Source of the DNA: JAHJQZ01 sp963676075
Lineage (GTDB): Bacteria; Pseudomonadota; Alphaproteobacteria; Rhizobiales; Devosiaceae
Length of the DNA stretch: 64,000 bases
Direction: 5' to 3'
NCBI GenBank assembly: GCA_963676075.2
Contig: CAXXNZ010000003.1
Coordinates: 1 to 64,000 of the forward strand
The position numbers and the translations under genes were made by a program. Shown here in pieces: positions 8,807-16,306 of this stretch (position 1 is the stretch's first letter; every line of letters starts with the position of its first letter). The notes under the pieces were generated by a model. The model made no database searches. It worked only from the letters and a program-made list of their open reading frames with translations, and was not told the origin of the DNA.

Positions 8807-9433
8807 ATGACCGGGTTTCTTGTTGCATATGCGACGTTTTTCGCCACGGTCGGCGTCGCCGATATCGCCTTTATCTTCGCGGCGCTGACCAAGGACAATA
8901 CCCATCACGAGCGCGCTGTCCTCGCCACGCGTGGTGTCATCATCGCCACGGCGATCCTGCTGCTTTTCGCCTTTCTCGGCAATGTAATCCTCGATTTGTT
9001 CGGCATCACATTGCCGGCCTTGCGGACTGCCGGCGGCATCCTTTTGCTGCTGATGGCCATCGACATGGTTTTTGCTCGCCATTCCGGCGGCACCGGCACG
9101 ACCGACGAGGAGACCCAGGAATCCAAGGCGCGTGACGATATTTCGGTCTTTCCGCTGGCCATGCCGCTGCTGGCGGGACCGGGGGCTATCTCGGCGGTCA
9201 TGCTTTTGACGGCGGGCGCGCCCAATGCCGGCACCTTCTGGCTGGTGATCCTGGCGCTCGTCTTGATCATGGCCACGGCCTGGCTGACGCTTCAGGTCGC
9301 CCTTCCGATCCAGCGCATGCTCGGTTTGACCGGACTTGCCGTGATTTCCCGCGTCATCGGCATCCTGCTCGCGGCATTGGCGGTGCAGTTCATTTTCGAT
9401 GGAATCGTCGCAAGTCAGCTCTGGCAAAGCTGA
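8807..9433 (+). CDS. MarC family integral membrane protein
   Basis: A 208-residue protein with about six hydrophobic segments, beginning MTGFLVAYATFFATVGVADI. It contains RTAGGILLLLMAIDMVFA and FPLAMPLLAGPGAISAVMLL, the latter being the conserved MarC/UPF0056 signature. Members are inner-membrane proteins of unknown transport activity; the old link to multiple antibiotic resistance was not upheld. GGAG lies nine bases before the ATG. It follows gshB on the same strand after 74 bases and may be cotranscribed. Confidence 0.88.
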   Translation: MTGFLVAYATFFATVGVADIAFIFAALTKDNTHHERAVLATRGVIIATAILLLFAFLGNVILDLFGITLPALRTAGGILLLLMAIDMVFARHSGGTGTTDEETQESKARDDISVFPLAMPLLAGPGAISAVMLLTAGAPNAGTFWLVILALVLIMATAWLTLQVALPIQRMLGLTGLAVISRVIGILLAALAVQFIFDGIVASQLWQS

Positions 9434-9580
9434 TCCCCATGTTAACGCCAGCCGGTAGTTTTTCGTATCGGTGGCATTTCATGGTTGAAAAACCGCATTT
9501 GTCATGGGTTTTATGTAACGCGGCCAGAGAACCGGGCGCGGTATCTGCTCTTGCAGCCGGCAACCGCGCGGGAGCGTGAC

Positions 9581-10036
9581 ATGCACGTTACAGATATGAC
9601 ATCGGGACTGGGATTGGGTTCGGGGTTCGGATCCGGCACCTCGCAGGATATCACGACCGAGGAAGCCATCGACTGGCTAACCAGCTACAAGTCTTCCTGG
9701 GAAAACCGCGATGTCGAGGCAGCTCTCGCCCTGTTCGTGCCCGATGTCCGTTACGCGGCGCGACGCTACAAGCACCCATTGTTCGGACACAGCTCGTTGA
9801 GGTCCTATTTCCGTGACCGTGTCATGGGGCATCAACGCGACGTCCGCTACGAGTTCGAGCTTTGGGGCGTCAAGAACAACGAACTGATGGCGCGCTGGAA
9901 CGCCGTGTTCACCTGGCTGCCGATCAACGGCATCATCGAGATGGACGGAGTCTGCAACGTCGTCTTCGCCCGGCGCGAGGATGGCAAGCTGATCGGCATC
10001 GAATACAGTGAATGGTTCGATCAAACCGACAGCTGA
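9581..10036 (+). CDS. NTF2-like / SnoaL-like domain protein
   Basis: A 151-residue protein. After a Gly/Ser-rich stretch (about residues 8-22) comes EEAIDWLTSYKSSWENRDVE, then ALFVPDVRYAARRYKHPLFG and RWNAVFTWLPINGIIEMDGV. Together these form the cone-shaped alpha+beta NTF2-like fold, which binds small ligands or forms dimers. No catalytic residues can be assigned, so the function is unknown. GGGAG six bases before the ATG at 9581 supports this start over one 96 bases upstream. No obvious operon partner. Confidence 0.65.
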   Translation: MHVTDMTSGLGLGSGFGSGTSQDITTEEAIDWLTSYKSSWENRDVEAALALFVPDVRYAARRYKHPLFGHSSLRSYFRDRVMGHQRDVRYEFELWGVKNNELMARWNAVFTWLPINGIIEMDGVCNVVFARREDGKLIGIEYSEWFDQTDS

Positions 10037-10119
10037 TCACCTCTTGCCGACAGCACAAGCGTCTTCTGCAGCATGAGCCAAGCCATGTTCCGGTGCTGGA
10101 GCGCAGGTCTAAACAGGGG

Positions 10120-10240
10120 CATGTCGAATCTGGAAAACATGCCCCAAGTCCTCAAGCGTTCGTCTTTTTGAACCGGAAAAATGGTCGCAACTGCGTCGCT
10201 GACACGGGCCTTCTTTTCCGGAACACGCCTGCTACGGCTT
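10120..10240. repeat. Dispersed palindromic repeat, copy f
   Basis: CATGCCCCAAGTCCTCAAG..., then a GAACCGGAAAAATGG block and finally TTTTCCGGAACACGC match, in the same order, the repeat copy at 47.76-47.86 kb (CATGACCCAAGTCCTTGAA, CGAACCTGAAAAGTGG, TTTTCCGGAACATGC). It lies just past the NTF2-like gene and its right end covers the stop of the small minus-strand gene at 10232. Confidence 0.55.
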
Positions 10241-10327
10241 CGGCTTTGCAGCGCCACCCGTCGGTTTGCCAACCGTCTTTTTCGGTTTCTTTGCTTCCTT
10301 GCCCGGAAGCTGCCGACCCTTGGACAT
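10232..10327 (-). CDS. Small basic Lys/Pro-rich protein, 31 aa
   Basis: An unlisted short gene in an otherwise empty 430-bp gap. It encodes 31 residues that start MSKGRQLPGKEAKKPKKT and end with a GKPTGGAAKPKP-type tail, with nine lysines, one arginine and no predicted membrane segment. GGGAG sits seven bases upstream of the ATG, an ideal ribosome binding site. Very short proteins with an EAKKPKK core are, to my recollection, widespread and uncharacterised in Proteobacteria; that link is recollection and was not searched. Nucleic-acid or ribosome binding would fit the charge but is inference. Confidence 0.65.
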   Translation of the reverse strand: MSKGRQLPGKEAKKPKKTVGKPTGGAAKPKP

Positions 10328-10466
10328 CGTTCGACTCCCAAAGAGAGTGAGGCTCTCGATCCGCGGACGCGCAATACGTCCACTCTTGATTTCGGCGCTC
10401 GTATTGGCGCAGTTTCAAGAGGATTTCCTTTTTTCTGCCCATTAAAACAACACTGTGGAGACGAAA

Positions 10467-11582
10467 ATGGCGAAGGGGGCCGAAGGCTTCATCGCCCGCT
10501 TGCTAGACAAGGCGGACATCCAGATCGGCGGTTCGCGCCCCTGGGACATCCAGGTTCACGACGCGCGCATTTACAATCGCGTCCTCACCATGGGGTCGCT
10601 CGGCCTCGGCGAAGCCTATATGGACGGCTGGTGGGATGCCGAAGCGGTTGACCAGGCCATCTACCGGATCTTGACGACAGACATTCAGCACGCAATCCCG
10701 CTCGATTTCTCGCTGCTCGTCAGCTATTTGCGCGGCATGCTGACCAATCTGCAGCGCTGGCGCGCCTTCGAGGTCGGCGAAAAGCACTACGATATCGGCA
10801 ATGACCTTTACGAGCGCATGCTCGACAAGCGCATGATTTATTCATGCGGTTATTGGAAGGACGCCACTTCTCTCGACGAGGCCCAGGAGGCCAAGCTCGA
10901 CCTGATCTGCAGGAAGATTGGCCTCGAAAAGGGCATGCGCGTGCTCGATATCGGCTCGGGCTGGGGCGGGTTTCTGAAATTCGCAGCCGAGCGCTATGGC
11001 ATCACCGGAACGGGTGTGACCATTTCGCGCGAACAGGCGAATTACTCCATCGACAGCGCCAAGGGATTGCCGGTCGAGTTCCTGCTCATGGACTACCATG
11101 ACCTTGACGGCCAGTTCGACCGTATCGTCTCGATCGGCATGTTCGAGCATGTCGGCTACAAGAACTATCGCGGCTATTTCGACAAGACGCGGCAATTGCT
11201 CGTCGATGACGGACTGTTCCTGCTGCACACCATCGGCGGGACGCTGACTGCCAATCACGGCGACCCGTGGGCCGAAAAGTACATATTCCCCAATGGTATG
11301 CTGCCGTCGATCAAGCAACTGGGCAGCGCCATCGAGGGCCGGTTCGTCATGGAGGACTGGCACAATTTCGGTGCCGATTACGACAGGACACTGATGGCCT
11401 GGCACGAGAACTTCGTTGCCACCTGGCCCGAGCTTGAGGGCAGATACGACGAGCGATTCTACCGCATGTGGCGTTATTATCTCTTGATCTTCGCCGCCGT
11501 GTTCCGGGCCAGATATACGCATTTGTGGCAGGTTGTGCTCAGCAAGGACGGTTTGCCGGGCGGTTATCGGTCGATCAGGTAG
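10467..11582 (+). CDS. cfa: Cyclopropane-fatty-acyl-phospholipid synthase
   Basis: Cfa transfers a methylene group from SAM to cis-unsaturated acyl chains of membrane phospholipids. The 371-residue product has an N-terminal lipid-binding part including MGSLGLGEAYMDGWW. Next come EKHYDIGNDLYERMLDKRMIYSCGYW, the SAM-binding loop VLDIGSGWGGFLKFAAER (about residues 155-172), the loop FDRIVSIGMFEHVGYKNY, and a C-terminal HEN-F-TWPEL region. GGAG six bases before the ATG at 10467 decides the start. About 83 bp of AT-richer sequence with AAAACAACA precedes it and may hold its promoter. Confidence 0.94.
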   Translation: MAKGAEGFIARLLDKADIQIGGSRPWDIQVHDARIYNRVLTMGSLGLGEAYMDGWWDAEAVDQAIYRILTTDIQHAIPLDFSLLVSYLRGMLTNLQRWRAFEVGEKHYDIGNDLYERMLDKRMIYSCGYWKDATSLDEAQEAKLDLICRKIGLEKGMRVLDIGSGWGGFLKFAAERYGITGTGVTISREQANYSIDSAKGLPVEFLLMDYHDLDGQFDRIVSIGMFEHVGYKNYRGYFDKTRQLLVDDGLFLLHTIGGTLTANHGDPWAEKYIFPNGMLPSIKQLGSAIEGRFVMEDWHNFGADYDRTLMAWHENFVATWPELEGRYDERFYRMWRYYLLIFAAVFRARYTHLWQVVLSKDGLPGGYRSIR

Positions 11583-11675
11583 CAAGAAACCGACGCCGGA
11601 TGGCTTCGGTCCCGCACCAGGCTCGCACCTGAAACCGCGTTGCCGTCGCGATATCGCTGTGCAGGACCGTGTGCG

Positions 11676-12494
11676 CTATTTCAGCCCGCCGCACTTGCCC
11701 ATCGGCTGCAGCCGTTCGGCGATGCGCTGGTCGCAACCGGTCAGCAGGAAGAACACCCATTCGCTCTCCGTGCCGTAGAACGAATTGCGGTCGACCTCGC
11801 CCTTGATGCCAGGCATCGTGCCGGTCTGGGTCCACTGCCAGAATGTGTAGCCACGATTGTCGTAGCGGTGCGCCGGTTCGGCGGCGACCGAGCGCAGCCA
11901 GAAGGCATTGTCGAAATACAATCCGTTCAAAACGTCGCGATGGAAGGTGATGTCTGTGTAGATGATCGGGATCTTGCCCGTGTGCTCTTCCATGGCGGCG
12001 AGCATCACGGTGATCTTCTCGATCATGTCCTCGTGGCTGAATTTCTTCTTGCAGCTCGAGACATGGTTCCATTCGAGATCGAGAACGGGCGGCAGCGCGT
12101 CCTCGTCAGCAGGGACGTTCCGTTTGAACCATTCGGCCTGATCCCGGGCCAGTGAGCACCAGGCCATGAAGTGATAAGCACCGCGCGGCATGCCGGCATC
12201 GCGGGCGGCCTGCCAGTTTCTGCGGAAATTCGGATCGAGATAATCGGCCCCTTCGGTGGCCTTCATGTAGACGAAACGGGTGCCGGCATTGCGTGCCGCG
12301 TTGAAATCGATACGGCCCTGATAGCGCGAGACGTCGATCCCCTGAACCGGCAGTGCCCGCGCCTTGGCAACGCCCGGATGCGGATCGTTGTCGCCCTTGA
12401 CGACGAAATGCGAGGCGGCGCCACAACCGGCCAGGAGCGGCAGGATCAGCGCGAAAACTGCAAGTCTGAGGCTGGGAAGAGCACGAAACGGCAT
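11676..12494 (-). CDS. Glycoside hydrolase family 25 lipoprotein (lysozyme-like)
   Basis: A 272-residue protein with a signal peptide ending in the lipobox LLAGC (Cys24), then a GH25 domain: GIDVSRYQGRIDF near its N-end, KATEGADYLDP, GAYHFM, and the catalytic PPVLDLEWN carrying the Asp-x-Glu pair. TYTD-like and FWQWTQTGTMPGIKGEVDRN strands close the barrel. GH25 enzymes cleave the muramic acid-GlcNAc bond of peptidoglycan, so this is probably a membrane-anchored cell-wall hydrolase. A GTG at 12509 is an alternative start; neither has a clear ribosome binding site. A consensus CtrA box lies about 130 bp upstream. Confidence 0.85.
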   Translation of the reverse strand: MPFRALPSLRLAVFALILPLLAGCGAASHFVVKGDNDPHPGVAKARALPVQGIDVSRYQGRIDFNAARNAGTRFVYMKATEGADYLDPNFRRNWQAARDAGMPRGAYHFMAWCSLARDQAEWFKRNVPADEDALPPVLDLEWNHVSSCKKKFSHEDMIEKITVMLAAMEEHTGKIPIIYTDITFHRDVLNGLYFDNAFWLRSVAAEPAHRYDNRGYTFWQWTQTGTMPGIKGEVDRNSFYGTESEWVFFLLTGCDQRIAERLQPMGKCGGLK

Positions 12495-12622
12495 ATGGAC
12501 GCGGGACACGAAGTTAAAAACTGGCCGGAAATGGCAGCATTTGATTCATCATGTTGCGGTTAACGGCGTCTTGCGGTTGCGCCCGTCCGGACGGCCGTGT
12601 GCAAAACTCCTTCCGGACGCGG

Positions 12623-12638
12623 TTAAGCGGGCGTTAAC
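12623..12638. promoter_or_regulatory. CtrA-like box, perfect TTAA-N7-TTAAC
   Basis: TTAAGCGGGCGTTAAC matches the established CtrA consensus TTAA-N7-TTAA exactly, with the extra C. It lies between the divergent GH25 and yifB genes, about 115-130 bp upstream of the former. Cell-cycle control of a wall hydrolase would be a sensible inference. Confidence 0.5.
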
Positions 12639-12827
12639 GCGCAGGCGTCGATCGCATCGTTAGCCCGATCCTGCACGTGCATTCACGGCTTTCGACCCTC
12701 GCTTTCACGCGCACTGTTGGCGCACTGGCACGCCCGAACAGAGGCTGATGGTTTCGCCGCGCGGTCCCTTGCTGGACCAGCGGCAATATGTTCCCGCAAT
12801 GTTCTTGCATGGCCGGTTTCCGTAATG

Positions 12828-12843
12828 TTACCTATTCGTTAAC
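12828..12843. promoter_or_regulatory. Second CtrA-like box (one mismatch)
   Basis: TTACCTATTCGTTAAC differs from TTAA-N7-TTAAC at one base and ends 29 bases before the yifB start codon. Two such sites in one divergent intergenic region raise the chance that they are functional. Confidence 0.4.
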
Positions 12844-12872
12844 GGCAACAGCGACCGGAGCGAGGACGCCCG

Positions 12873-14393
12873 ATGGTGACGCGGGTCAGGACCGTGGCGT
12901 TTCAGGGAATCGAGGCGGTTCCGGTCGACGTGCAGGTGCAGGTCGCGCCCGGCATGGTCGGGTTCACCATTGTCGGTCTGCCCGACAAGGCGGTGGCCGA
13001 AAGTCGCGAGCGGGTGCGCTCGGCACTGCACTCCACCGGTTTGTCGCTGCCGGCCAAGCGCATCACCATCAATCTCGCCCCCGCCGATCTGCCCAAGGAA
13101 GGCAGCCATTACGATCTGCCGATCGCGCTCGGTTTGATGGCTGCTATCGGCGCGGTTCCGAGCGATTGCCTGTCGTCCTATGTGGTTCTTGGCGAACTCG
13201 GGCTCGACGGGCGGCTGGCCGCTATCGCCGGCACACTGCCGGCGGCGCTGGCCGCGGCGGCGGAAGGCCGCGGTATCATCTGTCCGGCCGAATGCGGGCC
13301 GGAAGCGGCCTGGGCCGGCGAGGACATCGACATCATCGCGCCCGACGGGTTGCTGGCGCTGGTCAATCATCTCGCCGGGCGTCAGCTGACGGCACGGCCG
13401 CAACCCAAGCGCCGAACCGACCCCTCCGGATTGCCCGATCTCGGCGAGGTGCGTGGACAGGAAGTCGCCCGCCGCGCGCTCGAAATCGCCGCCGCCGGAG
13501 GCCACAACCTTCTGATGATCGGGCCACCCGGCGCCGGCAAATCGATGCTGGCCGAGCGCTTGCCCTCGATCCTGCCGCCGCTCAACCCCAAGGAACTGCT
13601 CGATGTCTCGATGATCCAGTCGGTGGCGGGCGAGCTGGCCGGCGGGGCGCTTTCCGATCGGCGTCCGTTCCGGGCACCGCATCATTCGGCCTCGATGGCC
13701 GCGCTTGTCGGCGGCGGGTTGAAGGTCCGTCCGGGCGAAGCATCCCTGGCGCATAATGGCGTGCTGTTTCTGGATGAACTGCCCGAGTTCGCCGCGCAGG
13801 TGCTCGACAGCCTGCGACAACCACTCGAGACCGGCCACACCGTCATTGCCCGCGCCAATGCCCGCGTGTCCTTCCCGGCGCGCTTTCAGCTCGTTGCGGC
13901 AATGAATCCGTGCAAATGCGGGTTGGCGGGCACGCCGGGCCACACCTGCCGGCGCGGCAAGAACTGCGCTGCCGATTATCAGGGCCGTATTTCCGGGCCA
14001 TTTCTCGACCGTATCGATATTCGCGTCGACATGCCGGCAGTCGGTGCCGCCGAGATGATCGCACCGGCCTCTGCCGAGCCGAGCGCGGCGGTGGCGGCGC
14101 GGGTGGCAGCTGCCCGGCGTATTCAGGAAAACCGCTATTCCGGGCTTGGGGCCGAGGGTGTTCATACCAATGCCGCCGCCGGGGCGCGCCTGATCGAACA
14201 GGTCGTCAACCCGGACGTGGAGAGCCAGACCCTGTTGTTGCAGGCGGCCGAGCGCTTTTCGCTCTCGGCCCGGGCCTATCACCGCGTTCTCAAAGTGGCG
14301 CGCACGCTGGCCGATCTTGCCGGCGCGGAAAAGGTGGGGCGGCCGCATATTGCCGAGGCCTTGAGCTATCGGCTCAATTTCCAGAACGCATAA
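12873..14393 (+). CDS. YifB/ComM family Mg-chelatase-like AAA ATPase
   Basis: A 506-residue ATPase of the YifB/ComM family. The N-terminal lonC-like domain has VQVQVAPGMVGFTIVGLPDKAV and GSHYDLPIALGLM. The AAA domain carries Walker A GPPGAGKSML (about residues 214-223), Walker B NGVLFLDELPEF, and the sensor AAMNPCKCGLAG with further cysteines in TCRRGKNC that may bind metal. The C-terminal lid ends with ALSYRLNF. ComM of Vibrio is a branch-migration helicase that helps integrate transforming DNA; whether this organism is competent cannot be told from the window. Start at 12873 follows GAGGACGCCCG. Confidence 0.92.
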   Translation: MVTRVRTVAFQGIEAVPVDVQVQVAPGMVGFTIVGLPDKAVAESRERVRSALHSTGLSLPAKRITINLAPADLPKEGSHYDLPIALGLMAAIGAVPSDCLSSYVVLGELGLDGRLAAIAGTLPAALAAAAEGRGIICPAECGPEAAWAGEDIDIIAPDGLLALVNHLAGRQLTARPQPKRRTDPSGLPDLGEVRGQEVARRALEIAAAGGHNLLMIGPPGAGKSMLAERLPSILPPLNPKELLDVSMIQSVAGELAGGALSDRRPFRAPHHSASMAALVGGGLKVRPGEASLAHNGVLFLDELPEFAAQVLDSLRQPLETGHTVIARANARVSFPARFQLVAAMNPCKCGLAGTPGHTCRRGKNCAADYQGRISGPFLDRIDIRVDMPAVGAAEMIAPASAEPSAAVAARVAAARRIQENRYSGLGAEGVHTNAAAGARLIEQVVNPDVESQTLLLQAAERFSLSARAYHRVLKVARTLADLAGAEKVGRPHIAEALSYRLNFQNA

Positions 14394-14491
14394 ACGAAGT
14401 TCCTTCATTTCCGAGGGTCTGCGGTCAGCGATCCTTAACCCGGTGCGTGTCATAAACCGCTTGGCGGATAAGGCATTGGGTCCAACGGGAA

Positions 14492-15073
14492 ATGACGCGC
14501 GTACAGGCAAATCTGGTGGAATGGAAGGACGACAAAGGCTACGGCTTTGCCCGAATGCCCGGCGGCACGGCCCGGGTTTTCGTCCATATCCGCTCGCTTG
14601 AAAAAAGCGCGCCGCGCCCGAAGAAGGGCGATGTTCTCGAACTCGAACTTGTCGAGGGCCGCAAGGGCCCGGCGGCGCGCAATGTGCGTGTGCTAACCGA
14701 TACCGAGGTTGCCCACATCCTGCCCTATCACGTGGTGACCGCGACCATGCTGTTCATTCTGGTGCAGCTGGTGGTCATTCTCGGACGGGCCCCGTTCGGT
14801 CTGGTCGTCTACTACACTTTGCTCGGGGCGATTTCGGTCTGGCTTTACGGCCGCGACAAACAGGCTGCCATTGCCGGTCAGTGGCGGGTGAGCGAAACGC
14901 AATTGCTGGCGGTCGATCTGGTCGGCGGCGTTATCGGCGGGCTTCTGGCCCAGCATCGCTACTGGCACAAGACCTCGAAACAGTCGTTCCAGACCCGGGT
15001 CTTCGTCATTGTGGCCTTGCACGCCGGGTTCCTGGCCGCGCTTGGTTCCGGCTTCATCACCTGGCCGTTCTGA
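14492..15073 (+). CDS. Cold-shock domain fused to DUF1294 membrane domain
   Basis: A 193-residue fusion. Residues 1-70 form a cold-shock (CspA-like) domain with DDKGYGFARMPGG and RVFVHIRSLEKSAPRPKKGD, corresponding to the RNP1 and RNP2 motifs. Residues 80-193 form a DUF1294 domain with three to four hydrophobic segments and the signatures YGRDKQAAIAGQWRVSE, LLAVDLVGGVIGGLLAQHRYWHKTSKQSF. The product is therefore predicted to be a membrane protein with a cytosolic nucleic-acid-binding head. The combination is known in Proteobacteria but its role is not established. Confidence 0.88.
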   Translation: MTRVQANLVEWKDDKGYGFARMPGGTARVFVHIRSLEKSAPRPKKGDVLELELVEGRKGPAARNVRVLTDTEVAHILPYHVVTATMLFILVQLVVILGRAPFGLVVYYTLLGAISVWLYGRDKQAAIAGQWRVSETQLLAVDLVGGVIGGLLAQHRYWHKTSKQSFQTRVFVIVALHAGFLAALGSGFITWPF

Positions 15074-15099
15074 GCCAATCCAATGCGCTTGACATAGAT

Positions 15100-15130
15100 G
15101 CGGCTCCGGGAGCCCCGAAGCCGCTTGTTT
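15100..15130 (+). terminator. Rho-independent terminator after the CSD-DUF1294 gene
   Basis: GCGGCT pairs with AGCCGC and CGGG with CCCG inside it, separated by a single mismatch, with TTGTTT directly after the stem. It sits 26 bp past the stop codon and faces the convergent galM gene. Confidence 0.6.
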
Positions 15131-15167
15131 ATTGCCGGGTCACGCAGCGTGCGCCCGGGCAGATCGA

Positions 15168-16181
15168 TCAGGCGATCTCGAACTCGTTCCAGTGGCTGTA
15201 GGGCGCGTCCGGCGAGCAGATGACGCTGGGGAAATGGCCGTTGTTGACCGAACCCGGATACATCTGGTCCTCGAGGCAGAAGCCGCAATTCTTGCCATAG
15301 CGCTTGCCGCCGAGACCGGGAACGTCAACCACGGCCATGACGCCGTTGTAGAACTGCAGCGCCGGCTTGTTCGACCACAGCTTGAGGGTCAGGGCCTTGT
15401 CATCGCCGGTGACGATGGCGATCGGATCGGCAAGATCCCGGCCGGTGTTGAGCACGTAGTTGAGGTCGTAATCGATGGCGCGTCCGCCGCCGAAGCGCAT
15501 GGTGCGCGGGCTGAGGAAGTCATCGATGGTGCCGGCGACGGGACGGATGTCGCCGCTCTGAATGAGGTCGCTGCGCGAGACGGTGCGCGCCACCGATTCG
15601 GGCAGGTGCACGGTGTGGTCGAGGACGGTGTCGGCGGTGCCGAGGTTGAAATACTGGTGCTGGACCATGGAGATCGGCGTGCGGCGGTCCGGCATGCCCG
15701 ACATTTCGAGCCTGAGCTTGTTGCCTGCTAGAGTGTAAACGACCTCAAAGTCGACATTGCCGGGGAAACCCATCTCGCCGTCGGGGCTGTGATAGGTGAA
15801 TTTCACCGCGTTTTTGGCGCTGTCGGCTTCCATGTCCCAGACCTGCCGGCCCATGCCCTCGGGCCCGCCATGCAACTGGTTCGGGCCTTCGTTGGACGGC
15901 AGATCATAGGTCTTGCCATCAAGGGTGAAACGGGCGCTGTCGATGCGGTTGGCAACGCGACCGACCACGGCACCGAAATAGGGAGAGTGCTCGGGGTAGG
16001 GAGCGAAATCGTCAAAGCCCAGAACCACGGAGCGTGGCTTGCCGCCGACCGGAACCTGCCAGTCGCGCACGACAACGCCCCAATTCATGAGCGCCACGGT
16101 CACGCCGGTGTCGCTGTGCAAGACCGCTTCGTCGACCGGCTTGCCGTTGAATTCACCAATACGGTTGATTTTGATGGCCAT
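15168..16181 (-). CDS. Aldose 1-epimerase (galactose mutarotase-like)
   Basis: A 337-residue aldose epimerase, catalysing interconversion of alpha and beta anomers of hexoses or pentoses in the cytoplasm. Recognisable segments are VVLGFDDFAPYPEHSPYFGAVVGRVANRI, NEGPNQLHGGPEGMGRQVW with the catalytic His, HQYFNLG with the second His, and QFYNG. The catalytic Glu is expected near KNCGFCLEDQMYPGSVNN. GGGAGG five bases before the ATG at 16181 fixes the start. Divergent from the LacI-type regulator and next to xylB, so xylose or a related pentose is the likely substrate. Confidence 0.9.
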   Translation of the reverse strand: MAIKINRIGEFNGKPVDEAVLHSDTGVTVALMNWGVVVRDWQVPVGGKPRSVVLGFDDFAPYPEHSPYFGAVVGRVANRIDSARFTLDGKTYDLPSNEGPNQLHGGPEGMGRQVWDMEADSAKNAVKFTYHSPDGEMGFPGNVDFEVVYTLAGNKLRLEMSGMPDRRTPISMVQHQYFNLGTADTVLDHTVHLPESVARTVSRSDLIQSGDIRPVAGTIDDFLSPRTMRFGGGRAIDYDLNYVLNTGRDLADPIAIVTGDDKALTLKLWSNKPALQFYNGVMAVVDVPGLGGKRYGKNCGFCLEDQMYPGSVNNGHFPSVICSPDAPYSHWNEFEIA

Positions 16182-16241
16182 ATCTGCCTCCCTTTCAAAT
16201 CGGCTTCTAGACCTTTTTGTCGATCGGGCAAAGTCCGGCGT

Positions 16242-16257
16242 TGACGCACGTACCCGG
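16242..16257. promoter_or_regulatory. Operator-like site in galM-lacI intergenic region
   Basis: TGACGCACGTACCCGG shares 11 of 16 bases, including the central ACGTACC, with the perfect palindrome at 17413-17428. It overlaps a TTGACG hexamer (16241-16246) resembling a -35 box. A degenerate operator for the neighbouring LacI-family protein is the simplest reading. Confidence 0.35.
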
Positions 16258-16306
16258 TTAAGCGCAGCAATGGTTTTGGAGCGATCTGGGCGGGGGAATA
16301 AACAAC

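Larger units (their letters stand above)
12510..12872. other. Divergent intergenic region between GH25 gene and yifB
   Basis: A 363-bp stretch without a convincing gene. It holds two CtrA-like boxes listed separately, a GATTC (GANTC) methylation-type site near 12544, and several GTTAAC motifs. Short reading frames across it are not supported by ribosome binding sites or recognisable sequence. Confidence 0.6.
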
